A stretch of 64,000 nucleotides of DNA from Mytilus californianus (GCF_021869535.1 NW_026262581.1:101011271-101075270), one strand, 5' to 3'. Positions 35,111-47,594 are shown, counted from the stretch's first letter. A program made the numbers and translations. Notes: generated by a model from the letters alone, not told the origin.

Positions 35111-36950
35111 TCAACCCAAAGAGGTGTCTGTGCATTCGAAGGAAAATATGTTAGTCAAATAAACGTTCCACGAGTATCAATATTAAAGTAATCTCATTCC
35201 AACACAGAAGCAGGTTACAGAATTAGAAATACCTTAAGGACTTGCAGTCAACCAGCAGTCGGATCGATCCAGTACGAATGTAGTAGAGATGGAAATTATC
35301 GCGGAAATTGTAAGAGCAAAAGGATTTTTTCTCAAAATATTGAATTTGCTTGAAAATGATTACATCGAATTGACATATTATGATACTTCATTTCTGTAAA
35401 ATAAAAATTACTGGCTTTCTTGAATACCTCAACACTTCCATTTATTTCCACAAGACTAGAACTTTAAAGGGCGACAATTATTGCATTTAATAACTTATCC
35501 AACACTAAATTTTACGTTGCGATTTAGTATTAGTACCAGAGGAATCCTTTATTTAATTTTCATATTCTTTCTAAAATTCTAACATATATTTGAATCTTAA
35601 TAAACCATACACAAGATGATAACACAGTGACACATTTTAATCCAAAAGAAAACTTCAAAATATGTTTGCAAGTTGTTACGATTGTATGCATACTTTCTGG
35701 TAATTTCATTAATCCATCCTAAACCAGCGAAGATTTAAGATGTAATATTTTACCATATATCATATTGGTCAAACTGACAAAAAAATCGTTTGTCATAGAT
35801 GGGTTTATAAAAAGATCATTAATAACAAATGTACGGTTTCCTTTTTTAATAATTAAACACATCAGTTTCTGTGGTCTAGAAAAGTTATCTTATGTAGATT
35901 ACCTTGGTTTATGACGAAACACACGCGCGCAAGTTCGCTCTCCAACATATCGTTATCAAAATGTATGTCTAGAGTTATTTAACTTAACGTAGTTGAATTT
36001 AGATTCTTCTGATGAAGTTTATTTCAAAATGTGTTTCCCAAACGAAAGACCTATACAATTAAAATGTTATTTCTAAGGTCGGACTTCATTATAACATCAT
36101 ACTTAAAATGCTAACTCACATTATAGTTAAATTGTATAAAACACTAATAATAAACATTTTTAATAATGGACATGTATATTTATTCTATTCATCAATGCTG
36201 TGAAAATAACGTTAACGTCAGATTTTGGCACAAGCTGATAGACAAGACGTTAAAATAATTTTGTAAAATTGGAGTAACTGTATTGTTTATCAAGTTATCA
36301 ATATACTGGAGAACCATATTTGATTTGTCAATTTTAGTACCACGACGATCATTTGCAATTTTTACATTGTTATTCATGATTTGAATACACATTGATATAC
36401 TTATTCTTATATTGAAAGATCAGATTAAGCCTTTATGTTATTGGTATTCTTTACTTCCGATGTTTATTCGTTAAATGATGCAAACACTAGATCTTAAAAA
36501 TATACTGTGGTAATCAAAAAAAATTATTATGCGCATAATAAATACATATCAAACATGGAATAAAAAAGAGGAAGCTTTTTTTTTAAAGTAAGATTGTGCT
36601 TTAATTTGACCAATCAATGGTACTAATTATTTTTAAAATGACATCTACATTATCTCTTCATCAAATGTAAATATTGGAATTTTTACTATAATGTTCCATA
36701 AAACAGAAGATATGAATATCAAATAATAGTGAGTAGATCCATTATAAAAATAGATATAAACGTATAATCCAAACATTTAAAATAATTGCCTTGAACAAAC
36801 ATTATCTTTCCGAAATCAATGCGTGCTTTAAATGCATATTAGGCCTAATTGGAAATAACACTTAGTAAATGTCCTGCGTCCGAAGCACTTGTCTGTTTTT
36901 ACTTTCATTAGGAAAGCTTAAACTCGAACATTTGAAAGCCAAGGATGTAT
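35111..36950. other. no gene seen
   Basis: A+T-rich, no coding frame with a domain and no repeat shared within the window. Confidence 0.4.
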
Positions 36951-37379
36951 AAGTACATGAAAACTATAGAATCTAAATCACCAAAGCGGACCTAGACGGA
37001 ATAGCCGAATTCTTCGAAAGCCAACCTTTCCTGAGGATATTGAACCTTAGTTTCTTATTAATTTGGGTTGTCTGTCACTATGTATATGTTAGCGGCGATA
37101 AGTGAAATAAGGCAGTAAGTCTGTTGCCTAAATGATGTTAGGCATTACTCTTAAATCCTAGGATTTAAACTTAAATCCTGAAAAGTATGTTCATACATTA
37201 ATCTTAATACCTAAAATTTAAAGGAGGATAAATAAAAAGACATTTATTCCAATGTAAAATACACTATTAGTCTTAGATACATTTTTTTAGTTGTTATTGG
37301 CTTTGAACGAGCGGTCAGTAACTGCGAGTACTCTCGGATCTGTCCTTCTTTGTTGTGTGGATGTATAAATGCTCCTCTG

Positions 37380-37960
37380 AAATATTGATTATATGGAAAA
37401 TTTCATTATTAGCGCTCTCATGTGTACAAGAGAGGCGAAAGATACCAGAGGGACATTCAAACTCATAAGTCGAAAATAAACTGACAACGCCAATTCTCGC
37501 CATGCAGATTTTTATGAAACTTATATCATTAACAGCTAAGTCCTTTTCAACCGAGTTTTGTCTACCGCGCGACGCGTTGCCGGGGACATAGAAATACCGG
37601 GCGTCCATCCCTCCGTCCGGTCTTGCTGACGCTCTCACGTGTACAATTCTTGCCAAATTTTTATAAAACTTATATCATAGGTTTATATCAAAATGTCTCG
37701 GACAAGTTCGAAAATCAGTGCCGATCAATTATTTAAAAAAGAGTTATACCCCTTTGAAATAATATTCAAATAGAAAATTTCATTGTTAGCGCTCTCATGT
37801 GTACAATTCTTGGCAGATTTTTATGAAACTTACATCATAGGTTTATATCAGCAATGTCTCGGATAAGTTCGAAAATCAGTGCCGATCAAATATTTAAGTT
37901 ATGCCCCTATGGAATATTAATTATATTGGAAATTGCATTGTATTTGCTCTCAAGTCTTCA
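37380..37960 (+). repeat. ~160-bp tandem repeat, about 2.5 units, broken by R3
   Basis: Two successive units start at 37631 and 37791 (GCTCTCAYGTGTACAATTCT), each followed by TTTTTATRAAACTTAYATCA, TAGGTTTATATCA and AAGTTCGAAAATCAGTGCCG. A third partial unit (37380-37430) is separated by an R3 module (37430-37495) and a GC-rich patch (37560-37630). The minus-strand frame at 37315-37656 is not a gene. Confidence 0.75.
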
Positions 37961-38341
37961 TTTTTCTAAGCTATTTATAAGAAAAGGAATCGCTATAATG
38001 TTTGCAGTTGTATACTTTATTCAAAGAATTATATTATTATAATTTTTTGTATAGTTGAAGTTTAAAAAAATAAATCTTTGAGACTTCCTTCTTTAGAATG
38101 TTCTACATACGCTTTTATTTCTTTGCTTGCTAACTATTTTATAAATAGAACGCCTTTTTTCTTTGTGGATTCTTGCGCTTACTTTAAGTTTTATACTGCA
38201 AAAAGACTAAGCTGTTAACTCATATTTATTTTCTTAAGAATTTTTTTCAACGACGTAAATTTGCATGATCTCATGTTCCTGTTTTGAAATGATTAGTTAT
38301 GCAGTTACACTGATAACATCTTCTATAATAGGCGTTACATC

Positions 38342-38880
38342 TTATGGGCCAGTAGTTACATTTTCGGGGACTGGAGTTGCGTCATCATTGGTTTGATCTT
38401 CTAATGGGTTGTGTTTATGTAGATTACAAGGACTGGTGTATGGCATTTCTTTTAAGGCGTAAACACCAGATTTACGAAAAGCAGACTTGCAAATTTGAAG
38501 ATGAGAGAGCAGAATTATAAGATTAACTAGCTGTATCTTCGGATTACAGTAATTGAACTTGAATGTTGAAATCTGCAAATATTTTGAGCTGTAAATTCTG
38601 TCAAATGATCTAATCAATCAACACTCATAGGCTGTAGAACATGAATAGCCTTGGAAGGCAAGCCATGCAAAATAGTTAGTTCCAAAATATCAATAATATC
38701 TCGTGTTATATGAGTCATGTGGCCGTCATGCAGTAGCACAGTGTGTTCAGCTGAAAAACTTCTCATAGTGACCATCTTGTTTCAATAGCAGACTTGTTAG
38801 CACCTGGTGTAACCCCTTTTAGTAACTCCTGTCTCATACGCTTACCTGACAAAGTTCAAAATGTGTTTCAAGGAAAAGTT
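38342..38880 (-). pseudogene. pogo-type (DDE_1) transposase relic
   Basis: Translation over frames gives LLKGVTPGANKSAIETRWSL, then VLLHDGHMTHITRDIIDILE, then LTILHGLPSKAIHVLQPMSV, then after a break KSAFRKSGVYALKEMPYTSP. These match the DDE_1 order: ...GxPG..., L-L-x-DGH-x-(S/T)H-I, LPxxxxHxLQPxDV and (A/G)FRxSGIYP. The second catalytic Asp region is recognisable as HDGHMTH. The stop after RWSL and the change of frame near 38620 show it is dead. No terminal inverted repeats were found. Confidence 0.7.
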
Positions 38881-39177
38881 ACCTGATATGAATATGAGAT
38901 GTTTGTAAACAAGAGTTTAAACACGCCGATGTGTCTATCTTTTCAGTCTACTTTGTTCTATTCAAACAAAGAGCAGATATTCAAAATATTTTAAAAATTC
39001 ATGCGATTCACATACCTTAGATGCAAAAGGCATATACATACACTTCGGAAGTACTGGAAAAAATTATAGTTGAACATATTGATCAATCTCCCTTTCAAAT
39101 TTAAATGTATATGTCGAGGATTGAAAAAGTTGAGAAGGAAGATTTACGAATTTATTTTTATTGTCCTAAAACATGCG

Positions 39178-39430
39178 ATTATGCTCCATGAGAATCGGAT
39201 CCAGATTTCACCTTCCCACCGTTTGTAATTATGCTCCATGGGAATCTGATCCAGATTTCACCTTCCCACCGTTTGTAATTATGCTCCATGGGAATCTGAT
39301 CCAGATTTCACCTTCCCACCGTTTGTAATTATGCTCCATGGGAATCGGATCCAGATTTCACCTTCCCACCGTTTGTAATTATGCTCCATGGAAATCGGAT
39401 CCAGATTTAACCATCCCACCGTTTGTAATT
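39178..39430. repeat. 50-bp minisatellite, five units
   Basis: Five consecutive units begin ATGCTCCATG at 39181, 39231, 39281, 39331 and 39381. They differ at only a few positions (GAGAA/GGGAA/GGAAA; CGGAT/CTGAT). The unit length is not divisible by three, so the open frames crossing it (39279-39533 minus, 39338-39541 plus) are translations of repeats. Confidence 0.95.
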
Positions 39431-39614
39431 GTTCGTGTAATTGCTCATCGTGATTCGTCCCTCCGCGGATTTTGGATCGGTATACCCGGTGTGTGCAAGT
39501 CATCATCATACTTGTCGACAATCGTATATACAAAATTGTGAGAAATCATTAGTCTTATGACGTTTACAAAAATTCACGCAAATGAGAATGGAGAAATAAT
39601 GGCATACTCGATTC

Positions 39615-39730
39615 ACTACTACCCGTTCTGATCGGACGTGGATTTGTATTTATACATACAGGCCCGCACAGTCATTCGTACAACCTACGTCAGCTGGGGT
39701 TTAAATGCCGGCTGGGTGGTTAACATTCAT
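39615..39730. repeat. SINE-body fragment
   Basis: CCCGTTCTGATCGGACGTGG then ATTTGTATTTATACATACAG resembles the inner body of the elements at 23.95 and 34.99 kb. Neither head nor tail is present. Confidence 0.4.
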
Positions 39731-40364
39731 CAGTCAATCATTCGGGTTAAAAACAAAAACCAAGATATACAGAGGTCTGAACTAGGTCTAAAAAATAATC
39801 AAAATGTCTACCAGTTATGGCAAGTTCTCATTGGCTTAGAGTCTAGGTAAGTAGTGTATAAATTTAAATAGTCTGTCAACACCTGTCAAGATACCCAACA
39901 AGGCAAAATACTAAGAAATAAACCACGAAACCGTGGTAAACTCTTGAGACGTGCCACATTCACATGTCGATGGGTTTAACCAGTTTTAACTCTTGCTCTT
40001 TAATGCCGCGTTCTTGGCGGAGAAGTAACGAATACAATTTTTACTGAAGGAGATTAAACTATTATTTCAAATAAGCAACATAAATATGATATTGAATTTA
40101 TTTACTTTTTGTTTGAATCAATGCTATTTTAGAGACTGCAATGCTTCTTTTCTTTAAAATATTTTTTTTTCGTTTTATTTCATATTGTATAATACTATAA
40201 ACTTTCAAGGTATTTGTTTTGTATAACAATTTTTTTTCCTTTTTGAGATAATTGTCATGACTTTAGCTGTTCACACATTATATTCTAACAGCATTTTGTA
40301 TTTTTCAAAATAATTTAAGTAAAGGACGTAAAGGCCTTCTTTAATAAACAAACCAAGAACTTAC

Positions 40365-40680
40365 GAGTATGTACATTTCCGTAAAGTTTCCATTTGACAT
40401 CTGTGATAACTTTAACCAAATCTATCCCAGTAAATGTCTGATCAGAATGAAGTAGGCATTTCTTTCCGTTTAGATCATATATAAACCTTGAACATGGTCC
40501 ATATGGGTTATTCTTGCAGAGTATAGCACATTCAATTCCAGAACGCACATAATCGGTGAAAAATACATCATTACTCATTAAACATTCTGTTCCAATTTTC
40601 TTAAACTTCCAAAGAAAAGCGTTTGTTAATGGTAACACAAGGAAAATACGTATTTTGAAATCTTTTAGCAAAGAGAACAT
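40365..40680 (-). CDS. PAN/apple-domain protein, first exon
   Basis: The ATG at 40678-40680 opens a signal-like segment (KIRIFLVLPLTNAF). A PAN-like domain follows: WKFKKIGTECLMSNDVFF, then GIECAILCKNNPYGPCSRFI, then YDLNGKKCLLHSDQ, then VKWKLYG. Cysteines sit in the usual apple/PAN order. The exon ends ACTC|GTAAGT at 40365, in phase 1. Bivalves have large families of secreted or membrane proteins beginning with such an exon, often joined to lectin or EGF domains. No following exon was found down to the pogo relic at 38.9 kb, and the nearby EGF exons are on the other strand. The frame is intact. Confidence 0.8.
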
Positions 40681-41742
40681 ACTGAATTATAGATGTAAAA
40701 CAAAAAAATGGTAGTGCCGTAGAACGCGGTCCCTTTCCTTTTCATTAAATATTGCATATAATCGCAGCGCAAATATTTAATCAACTTTTGTATTCATCAA
40801 ATCAGGTTGATCTTGTGAACAGAGTACAGAAGTTTCGATTGAATTATTTTTCATATTCAAATGCAATCATAGGTTATACCATTCAATCATAGCTTTGATT
40901 GAAACTTAATCTGCATACGTATATAATGCATAAAAATGTATCAAAGAACTTTTGCATCGTACTGGATGACTTGAATTACTTATTTTGTAATTGCATGATT
41001 GAATGTTTTCTTTCTTTCTTTCTTTTCTATAATAAACATATTCTTGTAAAAAACATTTTCAAATCAGAATGTTGTGCAATTATAGGAGGCATCACACAAA
41101 ACTACAAACTAGTTGCATCAAAATACAGTTTCTTAGTGTTTAAGTCATGTGATCCTTCAAATTTAACAAAAAAATTGAATATGTTTTACTTGAATGGCAA
41201 AGTTTGACTGTGAAACACGTGTACATATACTTTCAATCATTTATTTCATCAAATTAAAAATCTATAGAAATGTACTTTCTATGAATTAGTGTCTTCCCGC
41301 AAAATTGAAGGGAAGAAAAAATAAGAACACGTGGAAGGAAGATAACTTTAACAGATTATTAGAATAAAAAAATAATGTACAAAACAATTTAACAACTGCT
41401 ATGGTAAAGTTAAAATAACAAAAGGGAACGCGTTGAAAATATATATATATAAAAAAACAATAAACTTTGCTCTATCATCTGACTTAACATGCATGTGCTC
41501 AATGATTCTATGTCGATTGTTTATCAAGGTCACGATCGGTAAACTTCATCACAAAAACCCGAAAATTAATTAGAATGTAAAGATTAGATTAACAATCACC
41601 GAGAGAAATATTTTTTATTGATTATCCAGTAAGGATGCGTAATAAATGTAAAAAAAAATCCAAGAACAGACAACTTAGTTAAGCATATATGCATGTTTTG
41701 TTTCAATAATTTCCCTAATATTATAATCACTAGTAACTCCTG

Positions 41743-41857
41743 TTACGGAAGCGTATTAGCGCCACGCAAACTTTTTTTTATGTATTTCTTCCAATGTTTG
41801 CGTTATAACCTTTGCAAAATAACGCAAACCTTTTGCGCTAATACGCTTCCTTACGTT
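41743..41857. mobile_element. 115-bp TIR element (MITE)
   Basis: The left end GGAAGCGTATTAGCGCCACG then CAAAC pairs with the right end GCGCTAATACGCTTCC. Inner GTTTGCGTTA and AACGCAAAC give a second stem. The terminal GGAAGCGTATTAG is shared with the foldback element at 16.09-17.45 kb. TTACG just outside each end may be a target duplication. Confidence 0.75.
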
Positions 41858-41984
41858 TCAGATGTCGTTAAGGAATTTTTTCAGCAATACTTGCACAGTT
41901 TAAAAAAATGGAAAGTTTGATATCATCATTAGAAATAGCTTCTTACTTTCATATTAGTCGGAGTTCCTTCAGACACTTGTCAAA

Positions 41985-43055
41985 AACAAGAAGACCAAAG
42001 AAGCATATTCAGATATATTGATGATGTTCTTTTAATTAACAATCCAAATTTTGTGATTGGGTTTCATTTATATATCTTCTAGAACCAGAAATTAAAGAAA
42101 CAACAGACACGCTTCCTCCGCCTCATTTTCCAACTTAAACCTCGAATTTGACATAAGTAGTCATCTCAGAACCAAAAACTATGACAAACGAGACGAGTTT
42201 AATTTTGAAATTATAGATTTCTCCCACCTTAGCAGCAATATACCAACATCACCTGTATATGGGATATACATTTCCCAACTTATTCGGTATTCAAGAGCTT
42301 GCAGCTGCTACTCATGCTTTATTAAACGTCACCAGTGTCTGAGCAGAAAATTGACGAACCAGGGTTATGTCAAAGAACATATCGTCCTTTTTCCCCCAAA
42401 AAAAGTTCATCGGAAGATACTAAGACATTGTTGATAAATATTCCGTATCATCTTCACAAATAATACATGATGGTCTTGAAGTATAGTTTCTAGGTACTGA
42501 CGTTGTTTTTCATCTTAGTTACGTGTAATGGTGTTCTTTTTATTTGTCCTTGTATATCTTAAACCTTTACCTTTTACTCTATTTTTAGTAATATCCTTTT
42601 GGTGTTGCTCGGTATTTATACATCTCGCCATTGTGTTATTGTGCTACGGTCATTTATTGTATTCTTGTCTTTCATTTGTGCTTATTAGTTTTGTCTATAG
42701 TGTCAATTTGTTGACATAATTGTTTGTTTTATAGTGATTACGATTATACTAACACAATTTTGACTGCTGTAACACATTTTTTGACATTTTTACCTATTTT
42801 ATGTCCGTTTGTTTTGCTCACACATTGTTGTCAATGTAATGGAACTCTTTTGCGACTGTCATACAAGTGAGAAGTTTAGCTAACTATAAAACCAGGTTTA
42901 ATCAGCCATTTTCTGTAACAAGTCAGGAATATGACAGTTGTTTTCCATTCGTTTGATGTGTTTAAGCTTTTGATTTTGCCATTTGATAAAGGACTTTCCG
43001 TTTTAAATTTTCAATGGAGTTTGATATTTTTACAATTTGACGTTTAACTCGATGT
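41985..43055 (+). mobile_element. Penelope-like element: catalytic motif, C-terminus and tail
   Basis: RYIDDVLLINNPNF at about 42010-42050 is the reverse-transcriptase catalytic motif with both aspartates intact. It is followed, across frameshifts, by LEPEIKETTDT, a block reading YDKRDEFNFEIIDF-like, and the C-terminus through about 42485. The tail (42490-43055) ends in the 200-bp core found in at least six further places. The start lies within the motif, so the copy is 5'-truncated. The clade assignment to Penelope-like elements is from memory of the GIPMG/YIDD arrangement. Confidence 0.75.
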
Positions 43056-43734
43056 GGACGTTTAACGTCCTACATAGGAACTTGGTACAGTTTTCTGCAT
43101 ATTTCCTTTGTACTTTCTAATGTTTATTACAGATGACAGACCGAGAATGATCAGGTTGGTTTGTGAAGCTCTACATATTGGTTTTGCTTGGTTTATTAGT
43201 TATATTTAGTTATTTTACAACTGATATCTTTAAGAATCATTGCGACCTACTTGACAACCCCCTTACCATTTCGATGCCTACCTGTATTAATTTGTGTCAC
43301 TTTCAACTAATTCTACAAATCTATAAAGCAAAATGACTTAAAGAAAGAACTAATGATTACCTACTTTCTTAAGAGGAAAATAAGACAGTCATTTTAGAAA
43401 TGTGTACATTGTGATTGAAATTAAGGGTTTTAACTTTTCAGAAATAATCAGTTCATCAAAAGACTCGTTCGACGGAATCAACATATTTGTATAAATAATA
43501 ATTAAATTTCAGAAATCTGTATTTTATCAGAAAGTAATAAACTTAGACCTTCAGCTTCATAAACGTTTTATTCAGTTAATATTAGTTGTCATTAAGTCGG
43601 CAAAACGATTTTCATTTGTGCCACTTTCAAATCCGTATCTAGGACCAGAACGTTAATACTATTGTAATGGAAAATAAAATGATAATAACTTCTATGAAAG
43701 TTTCTGGTTTACTACTCATATATACAGCCCATCT

Positions 43735-43810
43735 ATATGTCATTACCTCGCCCTGAACATGCATGAAACATTTGCCATTGGACGTTAAGCAACCAATAAT
43801 AAATCAATGT
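43735..43810 (+). repeat. SINE tail fragment
   Basis: GCCCTGAACATGCATGAAAC then ATTTGCCATTGGACGTTAAG then CAACCAATAATAAATCAA is the 3' tail of the SINE family in plus orientation, without body or head. Confidence 0.65.
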
Positions 43811-44431
43811 CTTTAATACCCCTTCTCTATTCCTCAAATGACATCTCAAAATACATGATCTAGCAATATAAACTTTTATAAAAAATTACAGATTGATTAA
43901 GCATTGGATATTTTGAAATAAAAAAAAGATGATAATAAGGTGGAAGGTCTGCGATCGTTGGACGATTTGTTTAATCTGAAAACAACACAGATACATTGTA
44001 CAGTATATTTACAACTTTTGTATACGATTGCCGTAATTCCACAAAATCTGCCATCAGTGTTTGCCGGGTCTGCTGTACACGATAGTCAAAAATATTGATC
44101 TAATAAAACATTGTTTAGCTTATAGAATTACCAACCTGCCATGTCGATAAACATTCTTCAGATCTATTTTACCGATTGCCCCTGCCTTACCGATTGCCCG
44201 TAATAGAATGTGTAGTGGTACATTTTGAAATTTTCGTAATTGTATTACACATTTATAAAAGTTATAACACCAACGACCAATTTATTGAATTCCTGGACAT
44301 ATTCATCCATTGTTTTCTTTTCTGTTTTAAAAACAGATATTATTATATTTTGATTTTGCGTTAATTCTTTTCATTTCGTCAGTACCTTTTAAAAAATTTG
44401 AATGTCAGCTTATGTCTCTAGTGTTACACAG

Positions 44432-44626
44432 GTGGTGATATCTCCCTTCACAATCTATAAATCAGGCACAGGCAACATTTCCTACCATTTGCCCAATGGA
44501 AATGGGAATATGAATATGATGTCTAGTTGTCATGGTGATCCATGTCGACACGGAACTTGCTTTCCCATGAATAACCGGTATTTATGTTTTGTGACAGTGA
44601 GTACGATGGGAGGAACTGTCAAATTG
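44432..44626 (+). CDS. EGF-domain membrane protein, EGF1 exon with frameshift
   Basis: After an acceptor (TTACACAG, or alternatively CTCTAG ten bases earlier) the exon reads ...NGNGNMNMMSSCHGDPCRHG, then TCFPMNNRYLCF. A single T is missing in TTT(T)GTGAC; in the next frame the EGF continues CDSEYDGRNCQI to the donor ATTG|GTAAAT. With the base restored the exon ends in phase 1 and joins the next exon as I-D-T-D-D-C. The lesion could be a true null allele, the start of pseudogenisation, or an assembly error in a T run. Confidence 0.7.
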
Positions 44627-45213
44627 GTAAATGTTACATATACGAATGAAATGGAATATTAATAAGAAAGATACATTGTTTTCCATCTGGACAAACAAGC
44701 CCTTGTGTTTTATTGATATCTGATGTCAAAATAAGAAGGCAACTGGAAACTTCAAAAAATCTTTGAAAGACAATTACCTAACCGATTTGTATGTCCGACA
44801 GATATATAACAGCTTTTAATGAGGAACATGATTTCTTATTCCCACATGCAAGTTTGTTTTTAAAATTTTTTATATCATATGTTTGCGTATGGTTGTTTTA
44901 GGTCGAGAATTTTTACATCTTAAGAACCAATTAATGAATCATTAATTCATGTTGTTTAATATTTTGTCTTATATTAAGAATATAAGCGTATATAATATGA
45001 GTCATATTGCAAAGACTACTTTTATTAACAGTTGAAAATACTTAGTACACTGAAAGGTTGCGGACGCTTGATCTTTCTCTGTAAATTTATTTTCGACCTG
45101 TTAAGACATGTATTTTTTGTTGTTATTTAAAAAAAGAGAGAAAATTTTGTCAACTATACAAGTAAATGAAAAGCTTAAAGAAAATGGTCTAAAACTATCA
45201 TTTATATTGACAG

Positions 45214-45324
45214 ATACAGATGATTGTGAAAATGATTCATGTCAGTATGGACATTGTATCGACAGAGTGAAAGATTTCCATCGTGAATGTAATGTTTTCT
45301 TTCAAGAGAAAAAATGCACCAAAT
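45214..45324 (+). CDS. EGF-domain membrane protein, EGF2 exon
   Basis: Acceptor TTATATTGACAG, donor AAAT|GTAAGT. Encodes (D)TDDCENDSCQYGHCIDRVK, then DFHRECNVFFQEKKCTK. This is an EGF-like module of the shape C-x4-C-x4-C...C-x-C...C, although here one expected cysteine between REC and KKC is replaced (C-N-V-F-F). Phase 1 at both ends, as usual for extracellular modules. The frame is intact. Confidence 0.75.
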
Positions 45325-45689
45325 GTAAGTATAGTTATTTTATCTAAAATACCCTAAAAGTATCAAGTAGCATAATAACCATGCATATTCAAATGTATTT
45401 GTACAAAATAAATTGACTGTTTGAATCATGCATGTAAAATTTACGCAATATGTGTAAAATATGTGCTGTAAATCAAAGAATCTTTAACAACTATGTAAAC
45501 GAAACTCCTTTGCGAGTGTGTGGAACAATTGGCGAATGGTATTTATAGTTCTGAATTTATACGGTTTCTAAGATACTGTAGAAACGTGTTAGTAAAGAAG
45601 AAAGAAGTATTAACAAAAATACCGAACTTCAGACAAAATTCCAAAAGGGGGAAGAAAAACGTTAGACGATGTCAACTAACTTAACAAAA

Positions 45690-45760
45690 AAAAAAAGAAG
45701 AAAAAACAACTGCCATATTCCTGACTTGAAACAGGCATTTTTTCTATCTAAATGAAATCT
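45690..45760 (-). repeat. Penelope-like tail fragment
   Basis: AACAACTGCCATATTCCTGA then CTTGAAACAGGCATTTTTTC is the complement of part of the tail core. It lies in the intron between the EGF2 and transmembrane exons. Confidence 0.6.
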
Positions 45761-45886
45761 CAGAAATTGTCAATGATACACGAAGTTAACTTAATTACTT
45801 GCGTTTTGAACATTCATCTTAGATTTGAAATTGAAAGCATAATACACATATTGGTATTGTTAATTATATACATGTTTGTGTTCTAG

Positions 45887-45971
45887 TGAAGACATGGGCT
45901 ATTGTTTTTGTGGCCTTGTCAGCTTTGACATTATGTCTGACATGTTGTTGTTGTTTCTGGTGCGTTTCAAC
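45887..45971 (+). CDS. EGF-domain membrane protein, transmembrane exon
   Basis: Acceptor TTGTGTTCTAG, donor TTCAAC|GTAAGT. Encodes LKTWAIVFVALSALTLCL then TCCCCFWCVST: a single membrane helix followed by a cysteine cluster that could be palmitoylated (inference). It joins the EGF2 exon in phase (AAA T|TG). A cytoplasmic exon should follow but was not recognised. Together the three exons describe the end of a type I membrane protein with tandem EGF modules. Confidence 0.75.
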
Positions 45972-46549
45972 GTAAGTACAATGCAAGCATACATAAGTTT
46001 ATAGATTTTGTGTCATATGCTTTTTAAATTGCAAATGAAAGTAGTTTTCAATTTTAATTAAAACAACGTTTTACGCATGTATTAATTCATTTTTTAAATA
46101 AATATAAATTTTACAATCGTAATACAGATTGGCATTAATGTCAAAAATGTAATTAATTTTCGGTCGATGAGACATGTCTTAGGATGTGAAACAAAACTAT
46201 CACAGGATAATTCTTTCTTGCTAGGATCATCTTAAGATTATTTTAAGACCATCTTAACCAAATTAAAACGTTTCTATTCTAACGCAAAACAATTGTTGCA
46301 TGATAGAAGATTACAATACAATTAATGATTATACTACTGCTGATAACTAAATAGCAAAAATAGCCTCAAATAAAAAAAAAAAAAAGAACAGAAATTATCA
46401 GTGGTTATAACTGTGTTGTAAGCATAATGAATAAAATATATGACCTAAGATTCAATCGTTACATTAACTAATGGTACACGGTTTCATTGAATCAGCACAT
46501 GTAAGAAAAAGGTTCAAAAGGTTAGAGCAAATTTCTGATGTTAAAAACC

Positions 46550-46865
46550 AGGAATGCGTAAATATGCTGAAACGTTAGGAACTATATGACAAAAAAAAGA
46601 GAATCTAAACAGAATAGCCAAATTCATCAAAGGTCTAAGGAGTTGAAACCTTAAAATCGAGAATGGAAACGGGGAATGGGTTAAGGAGACAACAACTCAA
46701 CCAAAGAGCAGAAAACAGCTCAAGGCCACGCATGGGTCTTCAACACAGCGAGAAAATCTCGCAACCGGAGGCGGGCTTTAGCTGGCCTCTAAACAAAAAT
46801 GTATACTAGTTCAGAGAAAATGGACGTCACACTAAACTCCGAAACATAAATGAAAAAAAATCGTA
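46550..46865 (+). repeat. dispersed repeat R5
   Basis: GGAAACGGGGAATGGGTTAA, GGAGACAACAACTCAACCAA, GGTCTTCAACACAGCGAGAA and GCAACCGGAGGCGGGCTTTA make up a block I recognise as very common in mussels. A piece of the adjoining module (GAATAGCCGAATTCTTCGAA) also lies near 37.0 kb. Confidence 0.6.
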
Positions 46866-47590
46866 ATTAATGAACGGAGAATTTGAATAAGTATATGTGA
46901 TAAATTATGTCAGTATCGAAGAACTAAAGTTTCAAATCCCACTGAAATTGGAATAGAAAGAGTTTATATCATACATTTTATATTTTTTCAACAATTTAAC
47001 ATATATGTTTATCCATGAAATCAAAATACTATTCAATATCACACGCCCTTAAAGGCGTTGATATATAGACTTGCTTTGACATGTTTTTTGGAAAATTTTG
47101 TACCGAATGACTTCTCTTATCAAAATTGGTTGATTTGTACCCGAAACAAATATATAGCTTTACTTCAAACATAATTTTGGTTTTGGTTAGGAAAGTCCGT
47201 CTCAAATATATCTTTTTTGATAAATATTCAAATGTGTGAAACATGCTGTTTTTGAGCTATCTTTAGGCGATCATAATTAGGTCATCTGTTTTGAAGTATG
47301 CCATAATATTGTTTGAACATCAAAGTTAACACATGTATCTGTAATACTGTTAATTTAAGTAAAGATTAAAAATAAGTTTTGGAAAATGGCCCTGGCGAGG
47401 AATAAATTCAGGAGAAATTGTCCATAATTCCTTTTCGTATAAAGAAAATCAAAATCTGCTGATAGAGTGTACAAAACATAGAGGTATATGGTATATATAT
47501 TTGTAGTTTTAAAATCGACTTATGGTATTCCAAGGTTTAGCACTATCATAAGATCATCTCAAGACAACTATTAATTTTGTAAAGCTATCC
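46866..47590. other. no gene seen
   Basis: A+T-rich. The minus-strand frame at 47029-47244 has no recognisable domain. Confidence 0.4.
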
Positions 47591-47594
47591 TAGT

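Noticed and set aside
39178-39430. Possible CRISPR array
   Set aside because: Units are contiguous 50-bp tandem copies without unique spacers, in a eukaryotic genome with no cas genes.
40365-45971. One PAN-EGF-transmembrane gene
   Set aside because: The PAN exon is on the minus strand and the EGF and membrane exons on the plus strand, so they cannot be one transcript in this assembly.
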